A stretch of DNA of 64,000 bases from Actinomadura fibrosa (GCF_900659615.1 NZ_CAACUY010000011.1:1-64000); one strand, 5' to 3'; positions 7,890 to 22,247 are shown, counted from the stretch's first letter. The notes: generated by a model from the letters alone, not told the origin. Program-made: numbers and translations.

Positions 7890-10800
7890 ATGAGGCGCAC
7901 GCCGTTCGGGCGCGGCAGAGGCCGTCGCAGGAGACTCGCACACCGACTCACCCCCGTCGTGGCCGCCGCGGCGCTCCTGATCGGAACGGTCGCGGCCGCG
8001 CCGGCGGGCGCGACCCCGAAGGCGCCCGCGCCGGGCGGCGCCGTCGACGTCTACAGCGGCGAGCTGACCACCGACCAGGTGACGCTGCTGAACCGGTCCG
8101 GCGTGGACCGAGAGGACGTCGCCTTCGGCAAGGGCAAGGGCGACCTCGTGCACGTCGAGGCGGTCCTGAACACCAGCGAGGTCGCCGCCCTCACCAAGCA
8201 GGGCCTGCGGCTGACCCTGAAGAAGACCGGCGGCAAGGACCTCAAGGCGCGCACCGCGGCGGCGCCCACGGTGTTCCGCCCGTACAGCGGCGCCGGGAAC
8301 ATCCACGAGGAGCTCCTGCGGGTCGCCGCCGACCATCCGTCCATCGCCAAGGCCGTCGACATCGGCACGAGCATCCAGGGCAAGCCGATCACCGCGGTGC
8401 GGGTCAGCAAGGGCGTGGCGACGCTCCGGGACCGCACCCGGCCCGTCGTGATCTACCAGGCGACGCAGCACGCGCGCGAGTGGATCACTCCGGAGATGGT
8501 GCGGCGGCTGCTGCACCACTACGTCGAGGGCTACGGCACCGACCCCGAGCTCACCAGGATCGTCGACACGACGGACCTGTGGTTCATCCCCGTCGTGAAC
8601 GTGGACGGCTACGACCTCACGTTCCAGGACGGGTTCCGGCTCTGGCGCAAGAACGCGCACGACAACAACGGCGACGGCCGGATCACCGCGGGCGACGGCG
8701 TGGACCTCAACCGCAACTTCACCTACAAGTGGGGCTACGACAACGAGGGCTCGTCGCCGAACCCGGCGGGCGAGACCTACCGCGGCACCGCGGCGGCGTC
8801 CGAACCGGAGACGAAGGCGCAGATCGCGCTCTACCGGCGGCTCCGCCCCACCTACCTGATCAACTACCACTCGGCGGCCGAGCTGCTGCTGCACGGCGTC
8901 GGGTGGCAGGCGCTCACCCGCAGCCCCGACGACGTGATCCACGACGCGCTGCTCGGCGACATCGACCACTCCGCGGTGCCCGGGTACACGCCCGAGCTGG
9001 GCGCCCAGCTCTACACGACCAACGGCGACACCGACGGCGAGGCCGACAACAAGCACGGCGCCCTGTCGATCACGCCGGAGATGGCGACCTGCGTGACCGC
9101 GGCGAACACGTTCCCGGACGACGCGTGGGAGCCCGGCGACTGCGGCAGCATCTTCGAGTTCCCGGACGACGAGCGGCTGATCGCCAACGAGTTCCGCAAG
9201 AACCTGCCGTTCGCGCTGTCGGTCGGCAAGTCCGCGCACACCCCCGACAACCCCGTCTCGGCCGTCGGGCGCACCGCCGCCGACTTCGAGCCGGACGCGT
9301 TCGCCACGTCCTACGGGTCCACGCAGGAGGCGGCCTCCTACATCCGCCGTTCGCTGCGCGGCAAGGAGCTCAACTACCGGATCAACGGCGGGCGGGTCCG
9401 CCACGCGGACGTCCGCGAATGGCGCGGCGGCGAGCGGTACGGCGACGAGAACCACCTCTACTACGGCGAGTACCGCGGCAAGGTCAGGGGGCAGCGGCCC
9501 GGTGACAGGGTCGAGGTCTGGTTCACCGGGTCCAAGGGGCGGACGCGGGTCGAGAGCAGGCACTTCACCTACACCGTCCGCGACCAGGGCAGGGCGGACG
9601 TCCTGGTGGTCGCCGACGAGGACTACAAGGGCGTCAACCCGACCTACCCGGCCGGGACGAACGCGCCCAGGTACGGGCAGCAGTACGCCGACCTCGTCAA
9701 GGCGGCCGGGCACCGGGCCCTCGTCTGGGACATCGACAAGGACGGCGTCCCGCACGACCTCGGCGTGCTGAAGCACTTCAAGGCCGTCGTCTGGTACCTG
9801 GGCGACAACCGCCTCACCCAGGACGCGGCGGACGACCCCGTCCGGACCTACCTCGGCAACGCCCCGGACTCGCAGGTGGCCGACCGGGCGAAGGACCTGG
9901 TGCTGTCCGTCCGCTCGTACCTCAACGAGGGCGGGAAGCTGCTCCACACCGGTGAGACGACCGGCTACAACGGTCCGCTGTCCCGGCTGAACGGCGGCGG
10001 GATCTACTTCGGGCTGAAGGGCCATCCGGAGCGCCCGTGCGTGGTCAGCGGCAACTTCCGCGACGACTGCGAGCTGCTGTCGGACGACTTCTTCCAGTAC
10101 TACCTGGGCGCCTACGACCGGCAGCGGGTGGGCGCGCCGACCCGGTTCACCGGGGCGGGCAGGCCGTTCGACGGCGTCAACGCGTCCCTGAGCGGCACCG
10201 CCTCCAACCCGCTGAACGAGGCGGGCGGGTTCCAGGTGACCTCCACGGTCCTGCCGAAGGCGACGTTCCCGCAGTTCGACAGCTGGAAGGCCGGCGACTA
10301 CCAGGGCGCCGCGGCGCCCACCGAGCCGATCGAGGGCCAGTGGTACGTGGCGGGCCCGCACCAGGACGCCCTGTACCGGCGGCTGACCCGGACCGTCGAC
10401 CTGTCCTCGGTCACGGCCGCGCAGGCCCCGGCCCTCCAGGCGCAGCTGTCCTACAGCACCGAGACGGGCTTCGACAACGTGATCCTCGAAGCGCACACCG
10501 TCGGAGCCGACGACTGGACGACCCTGCCCGACAAGGGCGGGCGGACCACCACCGCCGTACCGACCGAGTGCGAGCAGGGTTACCTCCTCGCCATGCACCC
10601 CTTCCTGACGCACTACCTCACGGGCGGGAACCCCTGCCGGAACACCGGGTCGTCCGGCCAGTGGAACGCCCTGACGGGCAACTCCAACGGCTGGGTGCCC
10701 GTGAGCTACGACCTGTCGGCCTACGCGGGCAAGCGGGTCGAGGTGTCGATCAGCTACGTGAGCGACCCCGGCACCGGCGGGACCGGGCTGTTCATCGACG

Positions 10801-11060
10801 ACACCAAGGTCACCACGACCGGCGGGCAGATCGACGCGGAGGGCTTCGAGACCGGGCTCGGCCCCTGGGCCGTCCAGGGCGCCCCGGCCGGGAGCCCCGG
10901 CAACGCCTCGGAGTACGTCCGATCCCAGGCGCTGATCGACTCCGTCTCGTCGGTCGCCACCCGGGACACCGTCCTGCTCGGCTTCGGCGTCGAGCAGGCG
11001 GCGACGCCGGCCGAGCAGCGGACCCTGGTCGCCAGGGCCCTGAAGCACCTGCTCGGCTGA
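7890..11060 (+). CDS. Secreted M14-family zinc carboxypeptidase with large C-terminal extension
   Basis: 1056 residues; GGAGG at 7880-7884 fixes the ATG. An Arg-rich N-terminus leads into a hydrophobic segment ending PAGA, a Sec or Tat export signal, so the enzyme is extracellular. After a propeptide-like region comes the M14 domain: zinc ligands H194 and E197 in THAREW and H327 in NYHSAAE, the substrate-binding DLNRNF motif, and the likely catalytic Glu E397 in ITPEMA. The domain removes C-terminal amino acids from peptides. The remaining ~600 residues hold a GATase-like alpha/beta segment (RADVLVVADEDYKG onward) and a beta-rich module with GLFIDDTKV near its end, like the C-terminal domain of immune-inhibitor-A-type secreted proteases. 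It is monocistronic, followed by a strong hairpin. Confidence 0.93.
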   Translation: MRRTPFGRGRGRRRRLAHRLTPVVAAAALLIGTVAAAPAGATPKAPAPGGAVDVYSGELTTDQVTLLNRSGVDREDVAFGKGKGDLVHVEAVLNTSEVAALTKQGLRLTLKKTGGKDLKARTAAAPTVFRPYSGAGNIHEELLRVAADHPSIAKAVDIGTSIQGKPITAVRVSKGVATLRDRTRPVVIYQATQHAREWITPEMVRRLLHHYVEGYGTDPELTRIVDTTDLWFIPVVNVDGYDLTFQDGFRLWRKNAHDNNGDGRITAGDGVDLNRNFTYKWGYDNEGSSPNPAGETYRGTAAASEPETKAQIALYRRLRPTYLINYHSAAELLLHGVGWQALTRSPDDVIHDALLGDIDHSAVPGYTPELGAQLYTTNGDTDGEADNKHGALSITPEMATCVTAANTFPDDAWEPGDCGSIFEFPDDERLIANEFRKNLPFALSVGKSAHTPDNPVSAVGRTAADFEPDAFATSYGSTQEAASYIRRSLRGKELNYRINGGRVRHADVREWRGGERYGDENHLYYGEYRGKVRGQRPGDRVEVWFTGSKGRTRVESRHFTYTVRDQGRADVLVVADEDYKGVNPTYPAGTNAPRYGQQYADLVKAAGHRALVWDIDKDGVPHDLGVLKHFKAVVWYLGDNRLTQDAADDPVRTYLGNAPDSQVADRAKDLVLSVRSYLNEGGKLLHTGETTGYNGPLSRLNGGGIYFGLKGHPERPCVVSGNFRDDCELLSDDFFQYYLGAYDRQRVGAPTRFTGAGRPFDGVNASLSGTASNPLNEAGGFQVTSTVLPKATFPQFDSWKAGDYQGAAAPTEPIEGQWYVAGPHQDALYRRLTRTVDLSSVTAAQAPALQAQLSYSTETGFDNVILEAHTVGADDWTTLPDKGGRTTTAVPTECEQGYLLAMHPFLTHYLTGGNPCRNTGSSGQWNALTGNSNGWVPVSYDLSAYAGKRVEVSISYVSDPGTGGTGLFIDDTKVTTTGGQIDAEGFETGLGPWAVQGAPAGSPGNASEYVRSQALIDSVSSVATRDTVLLGFGVEQAATPAEQRTLVARALKHLLG

Positions 11061-11091
11061 CCTGAAGGGAGCGGAAAGCTCCCGCAAGCGG

Positions 11092-11124
11092 AAGGCCCCG
11101 GCTGCCTCCACCGGCCGGGGCCTT
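11092..11124 (+). terminator. Hairpin terminator after the carboxypeptidase gene
   Basis: Perfect 11-bp stem AAGGCCCCGGC (11092-11102) with GCCGGGGCCTT (11114-11124) and an 11-nt loop, 32 bp past the stop. There is no T-tract, as is usual in actinobacteria. Confidence 0.8.
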
Positions 11125-11609
11125 CATCATGCGTCCGCCGGCCCGGGTGCCCGTGCCTCGAACCCGGCACCGGTCCGGCACGTGTACGTGTCACCAGGGG
11201 GCCACGACTTGGGGATCTGTTGGTGATGTGATTGACGCCACGCAACCTTTAGACCGTTCCCATACGTCTTACTTGACGGGAACACCACTGACGAGTGGCA
11301 GCGCCTGATCGGGGAGGCCCGCGACGTCCCGGGCCGCCGGGGTGCGCTCCGGCGCCGCCGACCCGCGCGATCCTCTCGGCCCCACGTATCGCGAGGCCGA
11401 GTCCCTCATGATGCCGGCGCTCCTCCGGGAGCGGCGCGATGCCGCGGAACGCCTTCCGCCCCACCGCACCCCGAAGGCCGGCTCCGAACCCGTCGGGAAC
11501 GGTGGCACGTACCACTGGCACGGGGGGCGGTTCGTCCGCCCGGTCCGCGCGCGCCCCCGAACGCGCGCCAGAAGACAGGCCCGTCACGGGTCCTGACATA
11601 CGGGGAGCG
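11125..11609. other. Intergenic leader region upstream of the SigR-like gene
   Basis: About 485 bp with no supported separate gene. The frame of the downstream sigma factor stays open back to an ATG at 11439, so part of this stretch may be translated as an N-terminal extension. I looked for the SigR autoregulatory promoter (GGAAT, 18-19 nt, GTT) and found GGAAC half-sites but no correctly spaced GTT. The part around 11205-11290 is less GC-rich and is the likeliest place for a promoter. Confidence 0.4.
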
Positions 11610-12254
11610 ATGATGACCGCCGCAACGAGGCCCGTCGGCCGGAACGCCGGCGACACGAGAAGCACCGGCACGGCGAAGGTCGGCGCCGGGAGCGCCCGCC
11701 GGGCGGGGAGCGCCGAGCGCTACGAGCGCGACGTGCTCCCGCTCGCCGACCCGCTGTACGCCAGCGCCGTGCGGATGACCCGCAACCCCGCCGACGCCGA
11801 GGACCTGGTGCAGGAGACGCTGGCCAAGGCCTACGTCAACTTCCACCAGTTCCAGGAGGGCACGAACCTCAAGGCGTGGCTGCACCGGATCCTCACCAAC
11901 AACTTCATCAACACCTACCGCAAGAAGCAGCGGGAGCCCCAGCGCGCCGGCTCCGAGGAGCTGGAGGAGTGGCAGATCGCCCAGGCCGAGTCCAGCTCGG
12001 AGGGGTTCAGGTCCGCCGAGGCCGAGGCCCTGGACCGCATCCCCGACTCCGGCGTCGTGGACGCGCTGCGGGCCCTGCCGAAGGAGTTCCGGGACGCGGT
12101 GTACCTCGCCGACGTCGAGGGCTACGCCTACAAGGAGATCGCCGAGATGATGGGTACCCCCATCGGCACGGTGATGTCCCGGCTGCACCGGGGCCGCAAG
12201 CAGCTCCGCGAGGCGCTCGCCGACCACCGCCGGTCCCACGTCCTGGCCGCCTGA
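11610..12254 (+). CDS. SigR/RpoE-like ECF sigma factor (ECF12 type)
   Basis: 214 residues from the ATG at 11610 (a second ATG at 11613 fits the GGGGAG site slightly better). Region 2 ([51 protein letters not shown]) and region 4 ([45 protein letters not shown]) match Streptomyces SigR closely as I remember it. SigR directs the thiol-oxidative stress response. In SigR loci the zinc anti-sigma RsrA is normally the next gene. Here a terminator and a protease-inhibitor gene follow, and no HxxxCxxC protein is encoded nearby. The frame is open upstream to 11439, which would allow a longer isoform of about 57 extra residues. A SigH/SigE paralogue is the alternative identity. Confidence 0.9.
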   Translation: MMTAATRPVGRNAGDTRSTGTAKVGAGSARRAGSAERYERDVLPLADPLYASAVRMTRNPADAEDLVQETLAKAYVNFHQFQEGTNLKAWLHRILTNNFINTYRKKQREPQRAGSEELEEWQIAQAESSSEGFRSAEAEALDRIPDSGVVDALRALPKEFRDAVYLADVEGYAYKEIAEMMGTPIGTVMSRLHRGRKQLREALADHRRSHVLAA

Positions 12255-12276
12255 GCCGGCGTCCCGGTCCTGAAGC

Positions 12277-12309
12277 CGATCCCGCGGTTACCCCGTGACC
12301 GCGGGATCG
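12277..12309 (+). terminator. Hairpin terminator after the sigma factor gene
   Basis: Perfect 12-bp stem CGATCCCGCGGT (12277-12288) with ACCGCGGGATCG (12298-12309), loop of 9 nt, 22 bp after the sigma stop. It separates the sigma factor from the inhibitor gene, so no anti-sigma factor is co-transcribed. Confidence 0.8.
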
Positions 12310-12423
12310 CTGTTCTCTCCCCGGCCACCCGCGCGCCGAGGATCGCGGCTCCCTTTCCCAGCACTTGACGTGGCGGCTCGGCTACCCTGAGCGACCGTTC
12401 GTTCCGATCGCCGGGAGTGTTCC

Positions 12424-12849
12424 ATGCCGCACCTCGCCGCCAGAGCCCTCGCGGGCACCGCGCTCGCCGCCGGGGCCTTCACGGGCGCCGCCCTGCCGGG
12501 CACCGCGTCCGCCGAGCCCGCGGCCGCGTCCGCCCAACCGGCGCCCGGGACGTCGCTGCGCCTCACCCTCACCTATCCGGGACGTAACACTTCCGGGACG
12601 CGGAGTGTGACTCTTCAGTGCGCGCCGACCGGCGGGAGCCATCCGAGCGCCGCGCGCGCCTGCGCCGAGCTCGCCGCCTCGCACGGCGCGATCGACCGCT
12701 CGCCCGACGGCCGGATCTGCCTCGCCGTCTACGCGCCGGTGGTCGCCCGGGCCGAGGGAAGGCTGCGCGGTGCGCCCGTCTCGTTCCGCACCCGGTACGG
12801 GAACGACTGCGTGATGCGATCGCGCACCGGATCGGTCTTCGACTTCTGA
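12424..12849 (+). CDS. SSI-family (I16) secreted subtilisin inhibitor
   Basis: 141 residues with a GGGAG ribosome binding site and a clear Sec signal peptide cleaved near ASA-EP (residue 30). The mature part has the SSI pattern: four cysteines at 66, 80, 99 and 129 (two disulfides in the family), the LQCAPTGGSHPSAARAC core, CLAVYAP around the reactive loop, the GNDC motif and the terminal SVFDF. By alignment with SSI (reactive bond Met73-Val74 in CPMVYDP), the P1 residue is Ala101, which would favour subtilisin- or elastase-like targets over trypsin. The usual YDP is YAP. Inhibitors of this kind act outside the cell against serine proteases. Confidence 0.92.
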   Translation: MPHLAARALAGTALAAGAFTGAALPGTASAEPAAASAQPAPGTSLRLTLTYPGRNTSGTRSVTLQCAPTGGSHPSAARACAELAASHGAIDRSPDGRICLAVYAPVVARAEGRLRGAPVSFRTRYGNDCVMRSRTGSVFDF

Positions 12850-12994
12850 CCTGCGGCGGCTCGTCCCGGTGGACCAATCCGATCATCCCGGTCCGCGCGA
12901 ACCCGCGTTCCCGCCCGCATAGACGCCCATGTCGTGGGTAAGGCGCGCTCACGGGCCGCGCGGGCCGCCGGCGAATCGGGAGGATGAGCACGCG

Positions 12995-13417
12995 ATGCCA
13001 CGACGGGTGAGCGACGTCATGACCTCGGCCCCACAGACCCTTCCGCTGGACGCGACGCTGTACGAGGCGGCGCGGATCATGCGCGACGAGGGCATCGGGA
13101 ACGTCCTGGTCACCTACGCGGGACGGCTGTGCGGGGTGGTCACCGATCGCGACATCGTCGTCCGCGCGGTCGCCGAGAGCCGGGACACGACGCTCACCCC
13201 GCTCGGCGACGTGTGCACGGCCGAGCTGACCACGGTGCGTCCCGAGGACGACACCGCGACCGCGGCGCGGCTGATGAGCGAGCAGGCCGTCCGGCGGCTG
13301 CCGGTGGTCGACGCCATGCACCGCCCGGTCGGCATCGTGAGCCTCGGGGACCTGGCGGTGTCGGGCGGCGGCGGCGGGCCGCTGCCCGCGATCAGCAAGG
13401 CCCCGCCGAACAACTGA
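12995..13417 (+). CDS. Tandem CBS-domain protein
   Basis: 140 residues. The ATG at 12995 follows a GGGAGGA site (12978-12984) and gives MPRRVSDVMTSAPQTL, the typical opening of a CBS pair; the in-frame 12929 start adds an unlikely Arg/Pro leader. Two CBS motifs fill the protein (about 8-62 and 70-125), each with the Thr/Asp pattern that binds adenosyl nucleotides (GVVTDRDIVVRA, GIVSLGDLA). No enzyme domain is attached, so it probably senses ATP/AMP or a similar ligand. It sits between the SSI gene and a GAF-ANTAR gene in the same direction. Confidence 0.88.
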   Translation: MPRRVSDVMTSAPQTLPLDATLYEAARIMRDEGIGNVLVTYAGRLCGVVTDRDIVVRAVAESRDTTLTPLGDVCTAELTTVRPEDDTATAARLMSEQAVRRLPVVDAMHRPVGIVSLGDLAVSGGGGGPLPAISKAPPNN

Positions 13418-13451
13418 GGCGGGACGAGCGGCGACGGGTCTGGGGCGGTCG

Positions 13452-14378
13452 GTGAGCAGGATGGACGGGCAGCACGGCGGCAGGAAGGCGGGCGCGGCGT
13501 CGCTCCGCGCGTACCGGCAGGTCGTCGCGCAGGATAACGTCGGAAGCGTGACGCCGACCGAAACGGTCCTGACCGACCAGCTCGCGCTGGAGATCGCCCG
13601 GCTGGGCGTGGTCGGGGAGTCCTCCGACGTGGGCACCCTGCACCGGATCACCGAGCTCGCCTCCCGCGCGGTGCCGGGCTGCGCGGGCGCGGCGAGCGTC
13701 CGCTGGGCGCTGCCGAAGACGCCCGGGGTCGATCCGGGAACGGTCCCGGGCCTGCCGCCGGACTCCGCCCGGGACTCCCTGCCCGCGGCGATGGAGGCGG
13801 ACATGATCGCCGACATCGACGCGGACGCGGAGCGGCCCGAGCCGCTGGCGGCCGCGGCCAGCCATCCCGACCTCGCCGAGGTGACCGACCGGCAGCTGTC
13901 CCGCGGCAGCGGCCCGATCTTCGACGTGGTGCTCGACCGCAGGCCGCTGGGCTCGGAGGACATCCTCGCCGAGACGCGCTGGCCCGACGCGATGGCCGAC
14001 ATGCTGCGCCGGGGCGTCCGGTGCTTCACGACGACCCCGCACCTGAACCCGCCCGTCCTCGTGACGCTGACGCTGTACGGGGTGACGCCGAAGGCGCTCG
14101 GGCCCGGCCAGCACGGGCTCGCGTCGCTGCTGCTGGCGCAGGGCAGTGCGGCGGTGTCGAACTCGCAGCAGTACGATGATGTGCATCGGACCGCGGTACA
14201 GCTCCAGGAGGCGGTCGAGGCCCGCGCCATCGTCGACCAGGCCAAGGGCATCCTGATGCACGCGCTCGGCTGCGACGCCGACGAGGCCTTCGCCGAGATG
14301 CGTCGCATCTCACAGACGCGGCATGTCAAGCTGACCGCGCTGGCCCAGCGCATCGTCGGTGACCAGGGACTCTCTTAG
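13452..14378 (+). CDS. GAF-ANTAR RNA-binding antitermination regulator
   Basis: 308 residues from the GTG at 13452; a later GTG at 13548 (VTPTETVLTDQLA) would give a 276-residue protein that starts right at the conserved part and is a serious alternative. Residues ~45-230 resemble a GAF sensor. Residues ~240-300 are an ANTAR domain, with the characteristic ARAIVDQAKGILM and the AFAEMRRISQ helix. ANTAR proteins bind paired hexaloop hairpins in mRNA and prevent termination. The gene lies 34 bp after the CBS protein and may share its transcript. Confidence 0.88.
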   Translation: MSRMDGQHGGRKAGAASLRAYRQVVAQDNVGSVTPTETVLTDQLALEIARLGVVGESSDVGTLHRITELASRAVPGCAGAASVRWALPKTPGVDPGTVPGLPPDSARDSLPAAMEADMIADIDADAERPEPLAAAASHPDLAEVTDRQLSRGSGPIFDVVLDRRPLGSEDILAETRWPDAMADMLRRGVRCFTTTPHLNPPVLVTLTLYGVTPKALGPGQHGLASLLLAQGSAAVSNSQQYDDVHRTAVQLQEAVEARAIVDQAKGILMHALGCDADEAFAEMRRISQTRHVKLTALAQRIVGDQGLS

Positions 14379-14511
14379 GTCACGAACGGGGACGCGCGCG
14401 CGGAACCGGAATAGGCTGCGCACAGCGGCCCCACAAGATCGCGGGTATGTCCGGCCGGGGGGCATGGGCCGTTCCGGACCGACCGCACTTCGCGGACACT
14501 TTGAGGGAGAC

Positions 14512-16497
14512 ATGCACGATCAGCCCGACCAGCTCGAACCGGAGACCCTGCTCAGGGAGATCTCCGACCTCGAGGGGCGCATCGGCGAGCTGCGCCAGGC
14601 CGCCGGCATGCCCGCGCCCGACCTGCGGGCCACCCTGGACGCCGCGCTGGTCGAGCTCGAATTCGCGCTGACGGCGCTGCGGACGATGGGCGCCGAGCAG
14701 AGCATCGAGCCGGGCGCGTCGAACGCGGCGGAGAACGAGCGGCGCGTCCTGCGCACCGTGTTCCAGGACGCGCCCGTCCCGCTGTTCCTGCTGGACCGCA
14801 ACACCAGCGTCCGCCGGGTCAACCGGCAGGCCGCCGCGCTGCTCGCCACGTCCTCCGGGTACGTGTCGGGCAAGCAGTTCACGGCGTTCTGCGACCTGGC
14901 GACGCGGGCGGCGGTGCGCTCGCAGCTCGCGGCGGTCGTCCGGACGGGGCGGCGGCGCCGCGTCCAGGTCCGCTTCCTCGGCCGGGACCATCCGATCGAC
15001 GCGGTGGTGACGCTCGCCCGGGTCTGGATCCGCGGCGAGCCCGACCCGATGGTCGTGGTGGCCGCCGGCCCCACGAACACCCCGGTCGAGGACGCCGCGG
15101 CGGCCGGCCGGAAGGGATCGGCGAAGCCGGCCCGCGCGCCCCAGGCCGCGCCGGCGGGGTCGGGCGACAACGAGACCGTCGCGACGATCGTCCACCGGAT
15201 GGACGTCCTCGCCACGGCGAGCGAGCTGCTGCTGGACGAGCCCGTCTTCAACGAGACCGTCGCCGTCCGGCGGTGCGCCCGGCTGCTGGCCGCGGAGCTG
15301 GCCGACTGGGCGTTCATCGACCTCACCGGGCCGAACGACGGCGCGAAGCCGGGCGGTCCGGGCGGCCCGCACGGGCCGGGCGCGGCGCCGGCGCTGCGCC
15401 GCCAGGTCGTCATGGGCCCCGAGGACGAGCACTCCGTCGAGGCCATGGGCATGCTGGAGCGGGTCGAGCCGGCGCCGGGGACGCTGTCGCACACCGTGTT
15501 CGTCACCCGGCAGAGCGCGCTGCGCCCGCACATCGAGAACCTCGACGTGCTCGGGATCTGCCCGGACGGCCAGCCGGTCTGCGGCAAGATCGGCGCGACG
15601 TCGGTGCTGTGCGTGCCGGTGGAGGACGGCGACCGCTGCATCGGCACGATCACGCTCGCGGCCAGCGGCGAGTACGGCCCGTTCGACCTGATGGACCTCG
15701 GCGTCGTGCAGCGGCTCGGCCGCTACCTGGCGCTGGTGATCCGCGCGGCCCGGCTGTACCGGCGCCGCGCCGAGGTGGCCGAGACGCTCCAGGCGGGGCT
15801 GCTGCCGAAGGCGCTGCCGTCGATCCCCGGCGTGAGCGTCGCGGCGCGGTACATGACGGCGACGCGGGGCGCGGAGGTCGGCGGCGACTTCTACGACGTG
15901 TTCCGCATCCAGAACGAGGGCTGGGGCCTCGTGCTCGGCGACGTGTGCGGCAAGGGCGAGGACGCCGCGGCCGTCACCGCGGCCGCCCGGCACTGCGTCC
16001 GGCTGGCGTCGCGGTGGAAGTCCCGTCCCGCGGAGATCCTCGCGATGGTCAACGAGGCGCTGCTCGACGAGGACCGGTTCGTCACCGCGGTCATGGCCGG
16101 CCTGGAGCTGGAGACCGAGCGGGTCACGGTCTCGCTCAGCACCGCCGGGCATCCGCCCGCCCTCGTGATCCGCGCCGACGGCGTGATCAGGTCGGCGTCG
16201 CGGGGCGGCGTGCCGCTCGGCCTGTTCGAGGACTTCGAGGCCGGGCTCGACACCATCGACCTCGGCGTCGGCGACACCCTCGTCCTGCACTCGGACGGGG
16301 TGCTGGAGGCCTGCGACCTCCAGCGCCAGGAGTTCGGGCAGGAGCGGCTGCTGGAGACGCTCGCCGCCCACGCGTCCGAACCGCTGGAGACCATGCTCGG
16401 CGCCGTGGAGCAGACGCTGCTGAGCTTCTGCGACGGCGACCTCCGCGACGACGTCTCGATCCTCGCGCTGCGCGTGGACGAGGCGACCCTCGACTGA
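14512..16497 (+). CDS. PAS-GAF-SpoIIE (PP2C) phosphatase
   Basis: 661 residues from the ATG at 14512, preceded by GAGGGA at 14503-14508; the upstream GTG at 14359 overlaps the ANTAR gene and has no site. It starts with a coiled-coil segment (LLREISDLEGRIGELRQ), then a PAS domain (about 75-190), a GAF domain (about 220-410) and a SpoIIE-type phosphatase (about 425-650) with GGDFYDV, GDVCGKGEDAA and the terminal DDVSILALRV. The phosphatase would dephosphorylate a STAS antagonist to release a sigma factor. Unlike the protein at 4538-7462 it has no HATPase domain. It follows the ANTAR gene by 133 bp. Confidence 0.92.
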   Translation: MHDQPDQLEPETLLREISDLEGRIGELRQAAGMPAPDLRATLDAALVELEFALTALRTMGAEQSIEPGASNAAENERRVLRTVFQDAPVPLFLLDRNTSVRRVNRQAAALLATSSGYVSGKQFTAFCDLATRAAVRSQLAAVVRTGRRRRVQVRFLGRDHPIDAVVTLARVWIRGEPDPMVVVAAGPTNTPVEDAAAAGRKGSAKPARAPQAAPAGSGDNETVATIVHRMDVLATASELLLDEPVFNETVAVRRCARLLAAELADWAFIDLTGPNDGAKPGGPGGPHGPGAAPALRRQVVMGPEDEHSVEAMGMLERVEPAPGTLSHTVFVTRQSALRPHIENLDVLGICPDGQPVCGKIGATSVLCVPVEDGDRCIGTITLAASGEYGPFDLMDLGVVQRLGRYLALVIRAARLYRRRAEVAETLQAGLLPKALPSIPGVSVAARYMTATRGAEVGGDFYDVFRIQNEGWGLVLGDVCGKGEDAAAVTAAARHCVRLASRWKSRPAEILAMVNEALLDEDRFVTAVMAGLELETERVTVSLSTAGHPPALVIRADGVIRSASRGGVPLGLFEDFEAGLDTIDLGVGDTLVLHSDGVLEACDLQRQEFGQERLLETLAAHASEPLETMLGAVEQTLLSFCDGDLRDDVSILALRVDEATLD

Positions 16498-16548
16498 AGC
16501 GTCCGGGAACGCCCGGTTCGCCGGATATTCGCAGGGTAAAAGCGGATC

Positions 16549-17055
16549 ATGAGCGTTGATCCCGCCGCGAAGCCCCGGAACGAGACCGAGCACGAGCGCC
16601 TCGATCGGCAGCTGATGGAGCTGCTCCAGGGGTTCCGGGTGGCGGTCACCGGCGTGCAGGTGCTGTTCGCGTTCCTGCTCACCGTCCCCTACGCCGCCGG
16701 GTTCAAGGACGTCGACGACTCCGGCAGGGCCCTGTTCTACGTCGCCCTGTTCGGGGCCGCGCTCGCCTCGATCTGCTTCATCGCGCCGGTGTTCCAGCAC
16801 CGGATCCTCTTCCAGCAGGGGCAGAAGAAGCTGCTCATCCGGCGCGCCAACCGGTTCGGCATCACCGCGGCGTTCGCGCTGGCGATCTCGATCACTGCGG
16901 CCACCACCCTGATCATCGAGACGATGGCCACCGAGACGGCCGCCGTCATCGTCGCGGTGGTCGTGGCGCTGCTGTGCTCCTGGGCGTGGTTCGTCCAGCC
17001 CTACCTGTCCCGGATCAAGGCGAACGGCCGCGCGAAGGACGGGGAGATCCTCTGA
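16549..17055 (+). CDS. DUF6328-family four-helix membrane protein
   Basis: 168 residues. An N-terminal amphipathic part (ERLDRQLMELLQGFRVAVTGVQVLFAFLL) leads into four predicted transmembrane helices (about 30-50, 62-82, 105-125, 132-152) and a short basic tail. The pattern LLQGFRVAVTGVQVLFAFLL is what I associate with DUF6328, a family of unknown function. The ribosome binding site is weak. It is convergent with the first prolyl-tRNA synthetase gene. Confidence 0.8.
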   Translation: MSVDPAAKPRNETEHERLDRQLMELLQGFRVAVTGVQVLFAFLLTVPYAAGFKDVDDSGRALFYVALFGAALASICFIAPVFQHRILFQQGQKKLLIRRANRFGITAAFALAISITAATTLIIETMATETAAVIVAVVVALLCSWAWFVQPYLSRIKANGRAKDGEIL

Positions 17056-17095
17056 CCCGTCCGACCGCGCGGCCGCCGATGCGAACCGTTCCGGC

Positions 17096-22137
<5,042 letters not shown>

Positions 22138-22247
22138 GGTTTTCCTCGTTCAGCTTCGTGTCATCGTCCGGCCGGGACCGCTTACCATGATCGACTTCCG
22201 GCGGGCCTACGGTCCTCCGGGAGTCGGGCAGGGGAGATGAGCGAGCT

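Noticed and set aside
7851-11111. 1086-codon open frame on the - strand
   Set aside because: Antisense to the M14 carboxypeptidase, whose catalytic motifs are unmistakable; no ribosome binding site.
11140-11180. tRNA-like T-arm (TCGAACCC between GTGCC and GGCAC)
   Set aside because: The loop would be 8 nt and no acceptor, D or anticodon arms can be folded around it on either strand.
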